NCBI GenBank assembly: GCA_964346185.1 | Contig: CAYFTR010000021.1 | Span: 1-27,600, forward strand | Origin: JAAYJS01 sp964346185 | GTDB taxonomy: Bacteria; Bacillota; Clostridia; Eubacteriales; Eubacteriaceae | Direction of reading: 5' to 3' | DNA: 27,600 nt | Part shown: positions 1 to 8,216 of the stretch, piece after piece | Layout of the letters: the number at the start of each line of letters is the position of its first letter | Numbering within the stretch: position 1 is the first letter of the stretch | Translations under genes and position numbers: made by a program | The notes under the pieces: generated by a model | Told to the model about the DNA's origin: nothing | The model's database searches: none | Seen by the model: only the letters and a program-made list of their open reading frames with translations

Positions 1-593
1 TTTTTTATACCGTTATTCGACAGGTTGTCACGTTGATGCACTCCTTGAAAGATTATAGTCAACATCGAAAAAATCATTTCATCTCCGGAAAAGTATTGAT
101 GTCCTCTGTTGTACCAATAACACAAGGTTTCATAAAAAATGCTGCAGACAATATCTACTTTATAATCCACAATATTTTCCGAATCCGATAAATCGAGGGG
201 AGCATATTTCATGATTAATTCTCGAAGTTTCTTCTTCAATTTATTTTGATAGGATAGGCTTCCTTTGGAGCTTAATAAAAATTTTACCTGATCCCCCGAG
301 GTTTTGTCCAATTGCATAAATATTTCTATAATTTCACGACTGTTTTTAGAAAACGTCGCCTCACGCAATTTCTCAAAATTTTCTTCCGACGGGAGCAATT
401 GATCCTCTATCTGTTGATGCAAATCTTGAATATCCAAAAAATATGCATAAAAAGTACCACGATTATAACCCGCTTTTTCCGTAATCATTTTTACCGTAAT
501 CTTTCCCGTCGTGTCGGCAGTGTAGAGTTCCCAATATGCCTTTATTAAATTTTGTTTTGTTTCAGAAAGAACTTTATTTTGATTTTTTGTCAC
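1..593 (-). CDS. TetR-family transcriptional regulator (C-terminus beyond window)
   Basis: An uninterrupted minus-strand reading frame begins at GTG 593 and runs off the left edge, giving 197 residues without a stop. Residues about 30-55 form a typical TetR helix-turn-helix (ITVKMITEKAGYNRGTFYAYF is the recognisable core), followed by a helical ligand/dimerisation region with no obvious effector signature. The GTG start has AAAGGA six bases upstream; an in-frame ATG at 608 would add five residues but has a poorer ribosome binding site. The gene is divergent from the FtsH-like protease, and the shared 140-bp gap carries dyads that could be its operator. The effector and targets are unknown; regulation of itself and of the protease is inferred from arrangement only. 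Confidence 0.85.
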   Translation of the reverse strand, partial: MTKNQNKVLSETKQNLIKAYWELYTADTTGKITVKMITEKAGYNRGTFYAYFLDIQDLHQQIEDQLLPSEENFEKLREATFSKNSREIIEIFMQLDKTSGDQVKFLLSSKGSLSYQNKLKKKLRELIMKYAPLDLSDSENIVDYKVDIVCSIFYETLCYWYNRGHQYFSGDEMIFSMLTIIFQGVHQRDNLSNNGIK

Positions 594-643
594 TTTATTT
601 CCTTTCATAGCATCCAATCCGACAGAACCTGTTGTATTGTTGA

Positions 644-672
644 TTGAACAAACTCTTAATAATATCTATAAT
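644..672 (+). promoter_or_regulatory. Promoter of the ftsH-like gene
   Basis: TTGAAC at 644-649 and TATAAT at 667-672 are separated by exactly 17 bases, a near-consensus sigma-A promoter. It points at the protease gene and predicts transcription from about position 679, leaving a leader of nearly 60 nt. Confidence 0.8.
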
Positions 673-680
673 AAATACAT

Positions 681-715
681 AATAACACAACACGATGTTG
701 GATTATGTGTTGATT
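681..715. promoter_or_regulatory. Nested dyads, possible TetR operator
   Basis: An inner inverted repeat CAACA-CGA-TGTTG (688-700) lies inside a second, imperfect one formed by AATAACACA (681-689) and TGTGTTGATT (706-715). It sits downstream of the predicted ftsH start point and in the promoter region of the divergent tetR gene. That is a position where a bound repressor could affect both genes. The operator role is an inference. Confidence 0.4.
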
Positions 716-736
716 ATCTACTTAAAGGAGGTATAA

Positions 737-2425
737 ATGAGAGATAACAATTCAAATCCTGAAAATAAAATTCCGAAGACATTGCTCTATTACTACGGCT
801 TGGCACTTTTGTTTATTTTTCTGCTCAACTGGATATTGGTGCCGTTATTTATGTCCAGACAAATTCAAACAACAACCTATTCCGATTTTATCCATTCGGT
901 GGAATCGGGAACGGTAAAACAAGTGCACTTTACAGATAGAGAAATTAATTATACTAAAGAAGAAAACGGGCAAACCTCTTATTACAAAACGGGTATCGTT
1001 GAAAATCCCGGACTTGCCGGACTTTTACAAGAAAAGGGGATCAGCTACGGTTCGGAAATCCCCGAAAAGCCCAACTTACTTTTATCCATCTTTTTATCTT
1101 ACGGTATTCCTATCTTAATTTTAAGCTTAATCGGCAGACGCATCAGCCGGAACATGTCCAATAAAATGGGATCCGCCGGGCTAAATATTCACGGACAAGG
1201 TGTTGCCAAAGTTTACACACCGGATAAGGATAAAAAAACCTTTGATGATGTCGCCGGTCAGGAAGAAGCTAAGGAATCCCTCATGGAAATTATCGATTAT
1301 CTCGATAACCCTGAAAAGTACGAAAACATCGGTGCCGAATGTCCCAAAGGCGTCTTACTTGTCGGCCCTCCGGGCACAGGAAAAACTTTAATGGCAAAAG
1401 CCGTTGCGGGAGAAGCGGATGTACCTTTCTTCTCGATATCGGGTTCGGAATTTGTTGAGATGTTTGTCGGCAGAGGTGCCGCAAAGGTCAGAGAACTTTT
1501 TGAACAAGCCAATAAAAAGGCACCTTGTATCATATTCATAGACGAGTTGGATACAATAGGAAAAAAGAGAGATTCAAGTTTTACAGCCAACGACGAGCGT
1601 GAGCAAACCTTAAACCAATTGCTAACCGAGATGGACGGTTTTGAAAGTAATAAAGGCGTCATCATACTTGCGGCTACCAACAGACCGGAAGTCCTCGACC
1701 CCGCTCTCCTGCGCCCGGGGCGTTTTGACCGACAAGTTCGGGTAGAACTACCCGATTTAATCGGTAGAGAAGCTATCTTAAATGTCCATTTAAAGAAAAT
1801 TAAAAGAGAAAAAGATATCGACGTCAACCTGATTGCGCGTATGACGGCCGGAGCATCAGGCGCGCAGCTTGCCAACATTGTCAATGAAGCAGCTCTACGG
1901 GCAGTTCGTATGAATAACAGTCTCGTATCGACATCGGATCTTGCGGAATCCGTCGAAGTGATTATTGCCGGTGCTGAGAGAAAGAACGCTATTCTTTCTG
2001 AAGAAGAAAAACGTATCGTCGCTTATCATGAAATCGGTCATGCACTGGTTGCCGCGAAGCAAAAAAATGCCGCACCCGTACAAAAGATAACGATTGTCCC
2101 GAGAACATCCGGCGCACTCGGCTTTACCATGCAGGTCGAAGAAGAGGAAAAGTCTCTTTACAGNNNNNNNNNNNNNNNNNNNNNNNNNNNNNNNNNNNNN
2201 NNNNNNNNNNNNNNNNNNNNNNNNNNNNNNNNNNNNNNNNNNNNNNNNNNNNNNNNNNNNNNNGATGAAGAAGTCAAAAACATCATTGCCGAAGCCCATC
2301 AAGCTGCAATAAAAACCCTCAAGGAAAACAGAGGTAAGCTTGACGTGCTTGCAGACTATTTAATTCAAAAAGAAACCATCAGCGGCAAAGAATTTATGAC
2401 TATTCTTGAAGGAAAAGCGGCTTAA
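737..2425 (+). CDS. ftsH: FtsH-family membrane AAA+ zinc protease (contains assembly gap)
   Basis: Membrane-anchored ATP-dependent protease. Two membrane segments (about residues 15-39 and 113-133) flank a short external domain. The AAA+ module follows, with Walker A GPPGTGKT at 210-217, Walker B IIFIDE at 265-270 and the second region of homology ending in LLRPGRFDR. The zinc motif HEIGH is at 431-435. Some positions differ from the commonest bacterial FtsH, for example FVGRGAAKVRELF where FVGVGASRVRDLF is usual, so it may be a paralogue rather than the housekeeping copy. A run of 100 Ns removes part of the peptidase domain, including the expected third zinc ligand (Asp). The visible C-terminal piece (DEEVKNIIAEAHQAA onward) is typical. 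The start is set by AAAGGAGG five bases upstream. The product length given by these coordinates is unreliable because of the gap. Confidence 0.93.
   Translation: MRDNNSNPENKIPKTLLYYYGLALLFIFLLNWILVPLFMSRQIQTTTYSDFIHSVESGTVKQVHFTDREINYTKEENGQTSYYKTGIVENPGLAGLLQEKGISYGSEIPEKPNLLLSIFLSYGIPILILSLIGRRISRNMSNKMGSAGLNIHGQGVAKVYTPDKDKKTFDDVAGQEEAKESLMEIIDYLDNPEKYENIGAECPKGVLLVGPPGTGKTLMAKAVAGEADVPFFSISGSEFVEMFVGRGAAKVRELFEQANKKAPCIIFIDELDTIGKKRDSSFTANDEREQTLNQLLTEMDGFESNKGVIILAATNRPEVLDPALLRPGRFDRQVRVELPDLIGREAILNVHLKKIKREKDIDVNLIARMTAGASGAQLANIVNEAALRAVRMNNSLVSTSDLAESVEVIIAGAERKNAILSEEEKRIVAYHEIGHALVAAKQKNAAPVQKITIVPRTSGALGFTMQVEEEEKSLYXXXXXXXXXXXXXXXXXXXXXXXXXXXXXXXXXXDEEVKNIIAEAHQAAIKTLKENRGKLDVLADYLIQKETISGKEFMTILEGKAA
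2164..2263. other. Assembly gap (100 Ns) inside ftsH
   Basis: Exactly 100 undetermined bases, the conventional length for a gap of unknown size. The reading frame happens to be kept across it, but the flanking protein suggests that more sequence is missing than 100 bases. Confidence 0.99.
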
Positions 2426-2429
2426 TACG

Positions 2430-2475
2430 AAAACAGCTTACCCTCAGAAGCTCCGAGGCGTAAGCTGTTTTTTTC
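2430..2475. terminator. Bidirectional terminator between ftsH and truA
   Basis: Stem formed by AAACAGCTTACCCTC (2431-2445) and GAGGCGTAAGCTGTTT (2455-2470) with one bulge. It is followed by a T run on the plus strand and by TTTT on the minus strand, so it can end both ftsH transcripts and the long ribosomal super-operon after truA. Confidence 0.9.
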
Positions 2476-2482
2476 ATACTTT

Positions 2483-3217
2483 TTAATATAACACTTCTTT
2501 TAAAAATAAACCCTTGGCCGGAGCGGTTATCCCCGCTCTCTCTCTGTCTTTTGATGCGATAATTTCAGGCAGATCTTCCGCTTTCTTTTTACCCTGCCCG
2601 ATTTCTACCAAAGTGCCCACCATAATACGCACCATGTTGTACAAAAACCCGTTACCTTCCACCTCAATTTTAAGGCGGTTCTTCCGCTCCGACAAGTCCA
2701 GTCGATAAATATTGCGAACGGTACTGTGAACGCAGGAACCGGTTGCCATAAAAGCGGCGAAGTCATGTTCTCCTAAAAAAGCGTCTTTTGCCCGATCCAT
2801 AATACTTACATTTAAAGGTTTCGGTATATGCCAGGCATAACGGCGATAAAAAGGGCTTGCAATCGCTCCCCTGTCTATTTGATAAAGATAAACCTTGCCC
2901 TTAGCACAAAACCGGCTGTGAAAGCCCTCCTGCACGTCTTCCGCCCATATTGCTCGGATATCTTCGGGGAGTTGTGTGTTGAGTGCCAAAGCAAAACGTT
3001 CGGTCGGAATGCCGCTTTCAGTTTTAAAATGTAATACTTGTCCCAATGCGTGTACGCCGGAGTCGGTGCGACCGGAAGCGTGTACGGTAATACGCTCTCC
3101 GGTTAAGGTTTTTAATGCCATTTCGACTTTTTCCTGAACGGTGACGGCATTATTTTGTCGTTGCCAGCCACCGTAATGAGTACCGTCATAGCTTAATATG
3201 ACTTTTATATTTCTCAT
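2483..3217 (-). CDS. truA: tRNA pseudouridine(38-40) synthase TruA
   Basis: Converts uridines 38-40 in the anticodon arm of many tRNAs to pseudouridine. The catalytic motif GRTDSGVHA is present with Asp at residue 52, and the family N-terminal pattern (LSYDGTHYGGWQRQ) is intact. The length of 244 residues is usual. I start it at ATG 3217 because AAGGGG lies six bases upstream and the ATG overlaps the ecfT stop (ATGA). A further in-frame ATG at 3235 has no ribosome binding site. It is the last gene of the super-operon, as commonly seen after ecfT in Gram-positive bacteria, and is followed by the bidirectional terminator. Confidence 0.97.
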   Translation of the reverse strand: MRNIKVILSYDGTHYGGWQRQNNAVTVQEKVEMALKTLTGERITVHASGRTDSGVHALGQVLHFKTESGIPTERFALALNTQLPEDIRAIWAEDVQEGFHSRFCAKGKVYLYQIDRGAIASPFYRRYAWHIPKPLNVSIMDRAKDAFLGEHDFAAFMATGSCVHSTVRNIYRLDLSERKNRLKIEVEGNGFLYNMVRIMVGTLVEIGQGKKKAEDLPEIIASKDRERAGITAPAKGLFLKEVLY

Positions 3218-4050
3218 CGGAGACCCCTTAGCCATTCAACCACTGTCGGCACTTGGATAAACCTGCTACCGATTAACAGAAAGGCCAGTATGGTAAATGC
3301 TGCAAAGGCCAACCGATCTCTTCTTTTAAAGGCCAATACATGCATACGTGTTCTGCCTTCGCCCCCACGGTAACAGCGTGCTTCCATGGCCGTTGCCAAC
3401 TCGTCGGCACGACGAAATCCGGAAATAAACAAAGGAACCAAAATCGGAATTAAAGCTTTGGCTCTTTGAATAATGTTGCCGGACTCAAAGTCGGCCCCTC
3501 TGGATTGTTGCGCTTTCATAATACGGTCGGTCTCTTCCATTAACGTTGGAATAAAACGTAAGGCGATGGACATCATCATCGACAGCTCATGGGCATAGCG
3601 ACCGATAAGGGGTATCCATTTTATGCTGTATTCGATACCCTCGGTTAAGTCGATGGGTGATGTGGTTAAAGTCATTAAGGACGTGCCGATAACCAACATA
3701 ATAAGCCTTGTCGACATAAAAAAGGCATATGCCAAGCCTTCATAGGATATCTTTAAAATGCCCCATTGCCAAAGAGGTGTACCCGGTGTCATAAAAATAT
3801 TGATGATGACCGTAAACAGTATAATGGCCATCAACGGCTTGACACCTTTCATTACATATCCGACAGGAATGCGGGTTAAGCCGATTAAAAGAATCAAAAA
3901 TAAAAAGGCAAGAGCATAACCGAGTACATTATTAATTGTAAACAGCAGAAAAATGTAAACAAAGGTTAAAATAATTTTTGTACGGGGGTCTAAACGATGG
4001 ATGACGGAGTCGGTGGGATAATACTGTCCGATTGTGATATCAGTGAGCAT
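3214..4050 (-). CDS. ecfT: ECF transporter transmembrane subunit EcfT
   Basis: Membrane scaffold of the energy-coupling-factor vitamin/micronutrient importers; it joins the two ATPases to interchangeable substrate-binding S components. The 278 residues hold several hydrophobic segments. The cytoplasmic coupling helices carry the two short Arg-Gly signatures of the family, seen here as QQSRGADF and EARCYRGG. The start at ATG 4050 is chosen because AAAGGAGG sits about five bases upstream; an upstream ATG at 4071 lies before that site. It overlaps ecfA2 by 11 bases and truA by four, so translation is probably coupled. No S component gene is nearby, consistent with a shared group II ECF module. 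Confidence 0.95.
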   Translation of the reverse strand: MLTDITIGQYYPTDSVIHRLDPRTKIILTFVYIFLLFTINNVLGYALAFLFLILLIGLTRIPVGYVMKGVKPLMAIILFTVIINIFMTPGTPLWQWGILKISYEGLAYAFFMSTRLIMLVIGTSLMTLTTSPIDLTEGIEYSIKWIPLIGRYAHELSMMMSIALRFIPTLMEETDRIMKAQQSRGADFESGNIIQRAKALIPILVPLFISGFRRADELATAMEARCYRGGEGRTRMHVLAFKRRDRLAFAAFTILAFLLIGSRFIQVPTVVEWLRGLR

Positions 4051-4912
4051 CTTTCCCTCCTTTAAAAACAACCCGCTCTATTTCGGCAACCGCTTCGTCC
4101 ATGGTATAGATATCCGCTCGGATGTCCGGATAGGTCTCTTTTAAGCGGTGGAGTAGATAGGTTACTTCCGGAACGGCAAGCCCGATCTCTTCGAGTTTTT
4201 TTACTTGAGAGAACACTTTGGCCGGAGTATCGTATAAAACAACTTCGCCTTTGCCCATTACAATAATTTTATCCACCAATTTACCGATATCTTCCATACT
4301 GTGGGAAACCAGTATAACGGTTATCTTTTGATTGTGGTGAAGTGTTTTTATTTGCCCTAAAATTTCATCTCGCCCACCGGGATCCAAACCTGCGGTGGGT
4401 TCGTCGAGAATCAATACGTCCGGTTCCATTGCCAAAACCCCTGCAATAGCTACCCGACGCATTTGCCCGCCGGATAATTCAAAGGGCGATTTCTCCGCAA
4501 CATCATCATAGTTTAAGCCGACCAGTTCGATGGATTTCCGCACCAGAGCATCTATTTTTTTTTGAGAATAGCCCAGATTACCGGGACCATAAGCAATGTC
4601 CTTGGCGACGGTTTCTTCAAACAATTGGTATTCCGGGTATTGGAATACCAGACCGACTTTTCGTCGTAAATCTTTTAAAGATTTTTTTTTATCGGCAAAA
4701 ATATCAACACCTTCGTATAAAATAGTCCCCGATGTGGGCTTTAATAAACCGTTAAAATGTTGAATTAAGGTGGATTTCCCCGAGCCGGTATGCCCGATTA
4801 ATCCGATAAAATCGCCTTTAACCATTTTTAAATTGATATTACTTAAGGCTTTAAATTCAAAGGGGCTCCCCTCGGAATAAATATGTTCTAAATTGATGAC
4901 TTGAATTGACAT
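4040..4912 (-). CDS. ecfA2: ECF transporter ATPase EcfA2
   Basis: ABC ATPase, 290 residues, second of the heterodimer powering ECF importers. Walker A GHTGSGKST is at 40-48, Q-loop Gln at 91, signature LSGGQ at 146-150, Walker B LILDEP at 167-172 and the switch His at 204. The FQYPEYQLFEETV stretch after the Q-loop is the pattern by which EcfA2 is told from EcfA1 (FQNPDNQLVATVV). Its ATG lies 25 bases inside the end of ecfA1, and the nearest purine-rich site (AAAGGA) is about 15 bases upstream. That is further than normal, so it probably depends on coupling to ecfA1 translation. Confidence 0.95.
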   Translation of the reverse strand: MSIQVINLEHIYSEGSPFEFKALSNINLKMVKGDFIGLIGHTGSGKSTLIQHFNGLLKPTSGTILYEGVDIFADKKKSLKDLRRKVGLVFQYPEYQLFEETVAKDIAYGPGNLGYSQKKIDALVRKSIELVGLNYDDVAEKSPFELSGGQMRRVAIAGVLAMEPDVLILDEPTAGLDPGGRDEILGQIKTLHHNQKITVILVSHSMEDIGKLVDKIIVMGKGEVVLYDTPAKVFSQVKKLEEIGLAVPEVTYLLHRLKETYPDIRADIYTMDEAVAEIERVVFKGGKDAH

Positions 4913-5742
4913 AGGGTTGTTACCATGTCCTTTATATGTAAAATATTTTGAGGAACGGAGTATCCTTTTCGGGATAAACGATGGGCCAGTTCCGTCATGG
5001 CGGGAACATCCAGCCCCTTGGATTTTAATAAATCAACTCGGGTAAACACCTCTTCCGGAGTTCCTTCCAATAATACCTGCCCTTTATCCAAAACGATTAT
5101 TCTGTCCGCGTCTACCAATTCTCCCATATAATGGGTGATGTGGAGAACCGTCATGTTTTTGTCCCTATTTAAACGTTTGATCGTGTTCATGACTTCTTTT
5201 CTCCCTGCCGGATCCAACATGGCGGTCGGTTCATCAAAGATGATACATTCCGGTTGCATTGCTAATATACCGGCAATAGCGACCCGTTGCTTTTGACCGC
5301 CGGACAACAGATGAGGCTTTTTTTTTCGGTATTCCGTCATGCCGACGGCTTTTAAAGCCTGGTCTATTCTCTCCCAAATTTCTTCGGTGGGAACACCCAA
5401 GTTTTCGGGGCCGAAGGCAATATCCTCCTCCACGACCGTTGCCACCAATTGATTGTCGGGGTTTTGAAAAACCATTCCCGCACTTTGTCGAACCTTCCAA
5501 AGGTTTTGGGGATCTTTGGTGTTCATTCCATTGATAAGAATATCACCTTTCGTGGGAATGATAATTGCATTTAACAGTTTGGAGAGCGTTGATTTACCCG
5601 AGCCGTTGTGTCCGATAATACCGACAAACTCACCCCTCCGAATGGACAGATTGATATCTGTAAGTGCATTGCGTTTTTTATCTTCCGCTTCCGTACCGGG
5701 ATATCGGTAGCTGACATCCTTAACTTCTATAATGAGATCCAT
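4888..5742 (-). CDS. ecfA1: ECF transporter ATPase EcfA1
   Basis: ABC ATPase, 284 residues, partner of EcfA2. It has Walker A GHNGSGKST at 44-52, FQNPDNQ around the Q-loop at 92-98, LSGGQ at 146-150, Walker B IIFDEP at 167-172 and the switch His at 204. AGAGG stands six bases before the ATG. It opens the ecfA1-ecfA2-ecfT-truA block, 54 bases after rplQ, with a weak hairpin in the gap that might lower read-through from the ribosomal genes. Confidence 0.95.
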   Translation of the reverse strand: MDLIIEVKDVSYRYPGTEAEDKKRNALTDINLSIRRGEFVGIIGHNGSGKSTLSKLLNAIIIPTKGDILINGMNTKDPQNLWKVRQSAGMVFQNPDNQLVATVVEEDIAFGPENLGVPTEEIWERIDQALKAVGMTEYRKKKPHLLSGGQKQRVAIAGILAMQPECIIFDEPTAMLDPAGRKEVMNTIKRLNRDKNMTVLHITHYMGELVDADRIIVLDKGQVLLEGTPEEVFTRVDLLKSKGLDVPAMTELAHRLSRKGYSVPQNILHIKDMVTTLCQFKSSI

Positions 5743-5763
5743 TCTATGCCTCTAACAAGAAAA

Positions 5764-5785
5764 GGGATCAGCTTTCACCAATCCC
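5764..5785 (-). terminator. Weak hairpin with T-rich tail between rplQ and ecfA1
   Basis: On the minus strand GGGATT and GATCCC pair (six pairs including one G-T) around a ten-base loop, followed by TTTTCTTG. It resembles a leaky intrinsic terminator that could reduce expression of the ecf-truA genes relative to rplQ. The stem is short, so this is tentative. Confidence 0.35.
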
Positions 5786-5796
5786 CGTTCCGTTTA

Positions 5797-6138
5797 TTAT
5801 ACCAATTCGATAATGGCAACTTCGGCACCGTCGCCGCGACGCGGTCCCAAGCGGTATACTCTGGTGTAGCCGCCGTTACGCTCCGTATATTTCGGTGCAA
5901 TATCATCAAATAGTTGTTTTACGACATCTTTTTTTGTTAGGTAGGCAACTGCTTGTCGTCTGGCATGTAAGTCGCCTCTCTTTCCTAGGGTTATCATTTT
6001 TTCTGCCATCTTTTGCACTTCTTTTGCACGATGCAAGGTGGTTTCGATTTTACCGTGCTCTAAAAGAGATGTTGTCATACCTCTTAACACGGCACGGCGG
6101 CGGTCGCTTGATAAGCCCAGTTTTCTGTATCCAGCCAT
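5797..6138 (-). CDS. rplQ: 50S ribosomal protein L17
   Basis: L17, 113 residues, sits near the peptide exit side of the large subunit. The N-terminus MAGYRKLGLSSDRRRAVLRGM and the C-terminal RLGPRRGDGAEVAIIEL are family hallmarks and the length matches the short bacterial form. It follows rpoA by 17 bases with AAAGGAG before the ATG. This is the usual last gene of the alpha operon, before the ecf module in Gram-positive genomes. Confidence 0.98.
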   Translation of the reverse strand: MAGYRKLGLSSDRRRAVLRGMTTSLLEHGKIETTLHRAKEVQKMAEKMITLGKRGDLHARRQAVAYLTKKDVVKQLFDDIAPKYTERNGGYTRVYRLGPRRGDGAEVAIIELV

Positions 6139-6155
6139 ATAATACTCCTTTGCCT

Positions 6156-7100
6156 TTAGTCTTCCTCTTTTAAGGATAAGCCAATTTCGGCCAATTTGCT
6201 TTTTATTTCTGATAAGGACTTACGTCCCAGGTTGCGTACCTTGATCATGTCGTCTTCGGTTTTTTGTGTCAGTTTTTCGACAGTATCAATATTGGCACGT
6301 CTTAAACAATTGCTGGAACGTACGGAAAGTTCCAACTCTTCAATGGACATTTCCCGAATGCGTTCTTTTTCGTCCTCTTCTTTTTCCACCATAACTTCCA
6401 CATTACCGGTATGTTCCGTCAAGTCGATGAAAAGGTTCAAGTGTTCGTTCATGACTTTGGCGGATAAAGATAAGGCTTCCTGCGGTGTGGTCGTTCCGTC
6501 GGTCCAGACTTCGATGGTTAACTTATCGTAATCGGTCACCTGGCCGACTCTTGTATCTTCCACTCTGAAGATAACTTTACTTACAGGAGAAAAGATGGAA
6601 TCCACGGGAAGGGTTCCGATCGGCATTCCTTCGTATTTATTTCGTTCCGATGTGACGTAACCTCTGCCGACTTCAACACGCATTTCCATGTTTAACACAC
6701 CGCCCTTAGCCAATTGGGCAATGTGTAAATTCGGGTTCATGATATCCACGTCCGAATCCAGGATAATGTCGCCTGCAGTCACTTCGCCTTCGCCCTCGGC
6801 TTCTATGCGTAGGATCCGCGGTTCCGTGGTGTGCATTTTTATCGCTAAATCTTTAAGATTGAGAAGGATATCAACAACATCTTCTTTTACGCCGGTAATT
6901 GCGGAAAATTCATGAAGGACGCCTTCTATTTTAACGGAAGTAACCGCTGCACCCGGCAAGGAAGACAGCATAATACGTCTTAAACTGTTTCCTAAAGTCG
7001 TACCGTAACCTCTTTCCAAAGGTTCAACGACAAACTTTCCGTAGGTTTTATCTTCAGACTTTTGAACAAGATCAATAATCGGTTTTTCGAATTCGATCAT
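6156..7100 (-). CDS. rpoA: DNA-directed RNA polymerase subunit alpha
   Basis: Alpha subunit, 314 residues, the full usual length. Residues 1 to about 230 form the assembly domain that dimerises and holds beta and beta-prime. A charged linker (EKEEDEKERIREM) leads into the C-terminal domain, with ELSVRSSNCLRRANIDTVEKL and LGRKSLSEIKSKL. That domain binds UP elements and activators. TTAGGAGG precedes the ATG. It lies between rpsD and rplQ as in most bacteria; the 66-base gap to rpsD is longer than most in this operon but shows no clear promoter. Confidence 0.99.
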   Translation of the reverse strand: MIEFEKPIIDLVQKSEDKTYGKFVVEPLERGYGTTLGNSLRRIMLSSLPGAAVTSVKIEGVLHEFSAITGVKEDVVDILLNLKDLAIKMHTTEPRILRIEAEGEGEVTAGDIILDSDVDIMNPNLHIAQLAKGGVLNMEMRVEVGRGYVTSERNKYEGMPIGTLPVDSIFSPVSKVIFRVEDTRVGQVTDYDKLTIEVWTDGTTTPQEALSLSAKVMNEHLNLFIDLTEHTGNVEVMVEKEEDEKERIREMSIEELELSVRSSNCLRRANIDTVEKLTQKTEDDMIKVRNLGRKSLSEIKSKLAEIGLSLKEED

Positions 7101-7166
7101 ATTTTGACCCTCCTAATTAACTTCAGTACACCATAACGAGAGGGTTAATGTATTTATCATTAAATC

Positions 7167-7793
7167 CTACTTGGAGTAAAGCTCTACGATAAGGTGTTCT
7201 TGGATTTCTACATCGATATCTTCACGGGTCGGTTCGGTTACAACTTTTCCGGTTAGATTTTCCAAGTCTGCGGAGAGCCAAGGTACAACCACTCTGTTTT
7301 CGGTTGATTCGGTAATGTCTTTAAAGCGAGGAGATTTTTTGCTTTTATCTTTGACTTGAATGACATCTCCTTCTTCTACAATGTAAGACGGAATATCCAG
7401 TTTTTTACCGTTAACGGTAAAGTGCCCGTGCATTACCATTTGACGTGCTTCCTGGCGGGATGTGGCTAAACCTAATCGATACACCACGTTATCCAAACGT
7501 TTTTCGAGATGGATTAAAAGGTTCGCACCGGCGATACCTTCTTTCTTTTCCGCTATATCAAAATAGTGTCTGAATTGTTTTTCCAAAACACCATACATTC
7601 TCTTAACTTTTTGTTTCTCTCTTAATTGCAAACCGTATTCGGACAATTTGCTTCTTCTTTTACCGTGTTGTCCCGGTACATAAGCTCTTTTTTCAAAGGC
7701 ACATTTTTGTGAATAACAACGATCGCCTTTTAAGTACAATTTCATGCCTTCACGACGGCATTGGCGACATACTGCTTCTTTATATCTTGCCAT
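7167..7793 (-). CDS. rpsD: 30S ribosomal protein S4 (zinc-binding form)
   Basis: S4, 208 residues, a primary 16S rRNA binder that starts small-subunit body assembly and affects decoding accuracy. Cys9, Cys12, Cys26 and Cys31 form the zinc site of the C+ form. The central S4 RNA-binding domain (LDNVVYRLGLATSRQEARQM) is intact. In B. subtilis S4 is encoded apart from the alpha operon, whereas here it sits between rpsK and rpoA. S4 represses the alpha operon in E. coli; whether that holds here is unknown, but see the structured rpsM leader. Confidence 0.98.
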   Translation of the reverse strand: MARYKEAVCRQCRREGMKLYLKGDRCYSQKCAFEKRAYVPGQHGKRRSKLSEYGLQLREKQKVKRMYGVLEKQFRHYFDIAEKKEGIAGANLLIHLEKRLDNVVYRLGLATSRQEARQMVMHGHFTVNGKKLDIPSYIVEEGDVIQVKDKSKKSPRFKDITESTENRVVVPWLSADLENLTGKVVTEPTREDIDVEIQEHLIVELYSK

Positions 7794-7812
7794 ACGATCT
7801 ATTTACCTCCTA

Positions 7813-8205
7813 TTAAACTCTTCTGCGTTTCGGCGGGCGGCATCCGTTATGAGGAATGGGGGTTACATCTCTGATTAAGGTTACTTCCAATCCTGCTGCC
7901 TGTAATGCTCTGATTGCCGCTTCTCTTCCGGAGCCCGGTCCTTTAACGTTCACTTCGACCGTTTTTAAACCGTGTTCCATTGCGAGTTTAGCTGCTTGTT
8001 CCGCTGCCATTTGTGCGGCAAAGGGTGTGCTCTTTTTAGAACCTCTAAAACCGAGTTCTCCCGCACTTGCCCAAGACAATGCATTACCCTGGGTATCTGT
8101 AATGGTAACGATCGTATTATTAAATGAAGATTGAATATGAGCGGCACCACGTTCAATATTCTTTTTAACTTTTCTTTTTCTGGAACGGATTATTTTCTTC
8201 GCCAT
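7813..8205 (-). CDS. rpsK: 30S ribosomal protein S11
   Basis: S11, 130 residues, lies on the platform of the small subunit next to the mRNA exit path. The motifs AHIQSSFNNTIVTITD, GPGSGREAAIRAL and the C-terminal DVTPIPHNGCRPPKRRRV are diagnostic. It lies 11 bases after rpsM and 19 before rpsD, within the alpha cluster. Confidence 0.98.
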   Translation of the reverse strand: MAKKIIRSRKRKVKKNIERGAAHIQSSFNNTIVTITDTQGNALSWASAGELGFRGSKKSTPFAAQMAAEQAAKLAMEHGLKTVEVNVKGPGSGREAAIRALQAAGLEVTLIRDVTPIPHNGCRPPKRRRV

Positions 8206-8216
8206 ATCCTATCCTC

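Noticed and set aside
1297..1884. Long open frame antisense to ftsH
   Set aside because: It mirrors conserved FtsH codons, has no ribosome binding site and resembles no family.
3217..3235. Longer truA start (extra MAKGSP)
   Set aside because: No ribosome binding site before it, while ATG 3217 has AAGGGG and an ATGA overlap.
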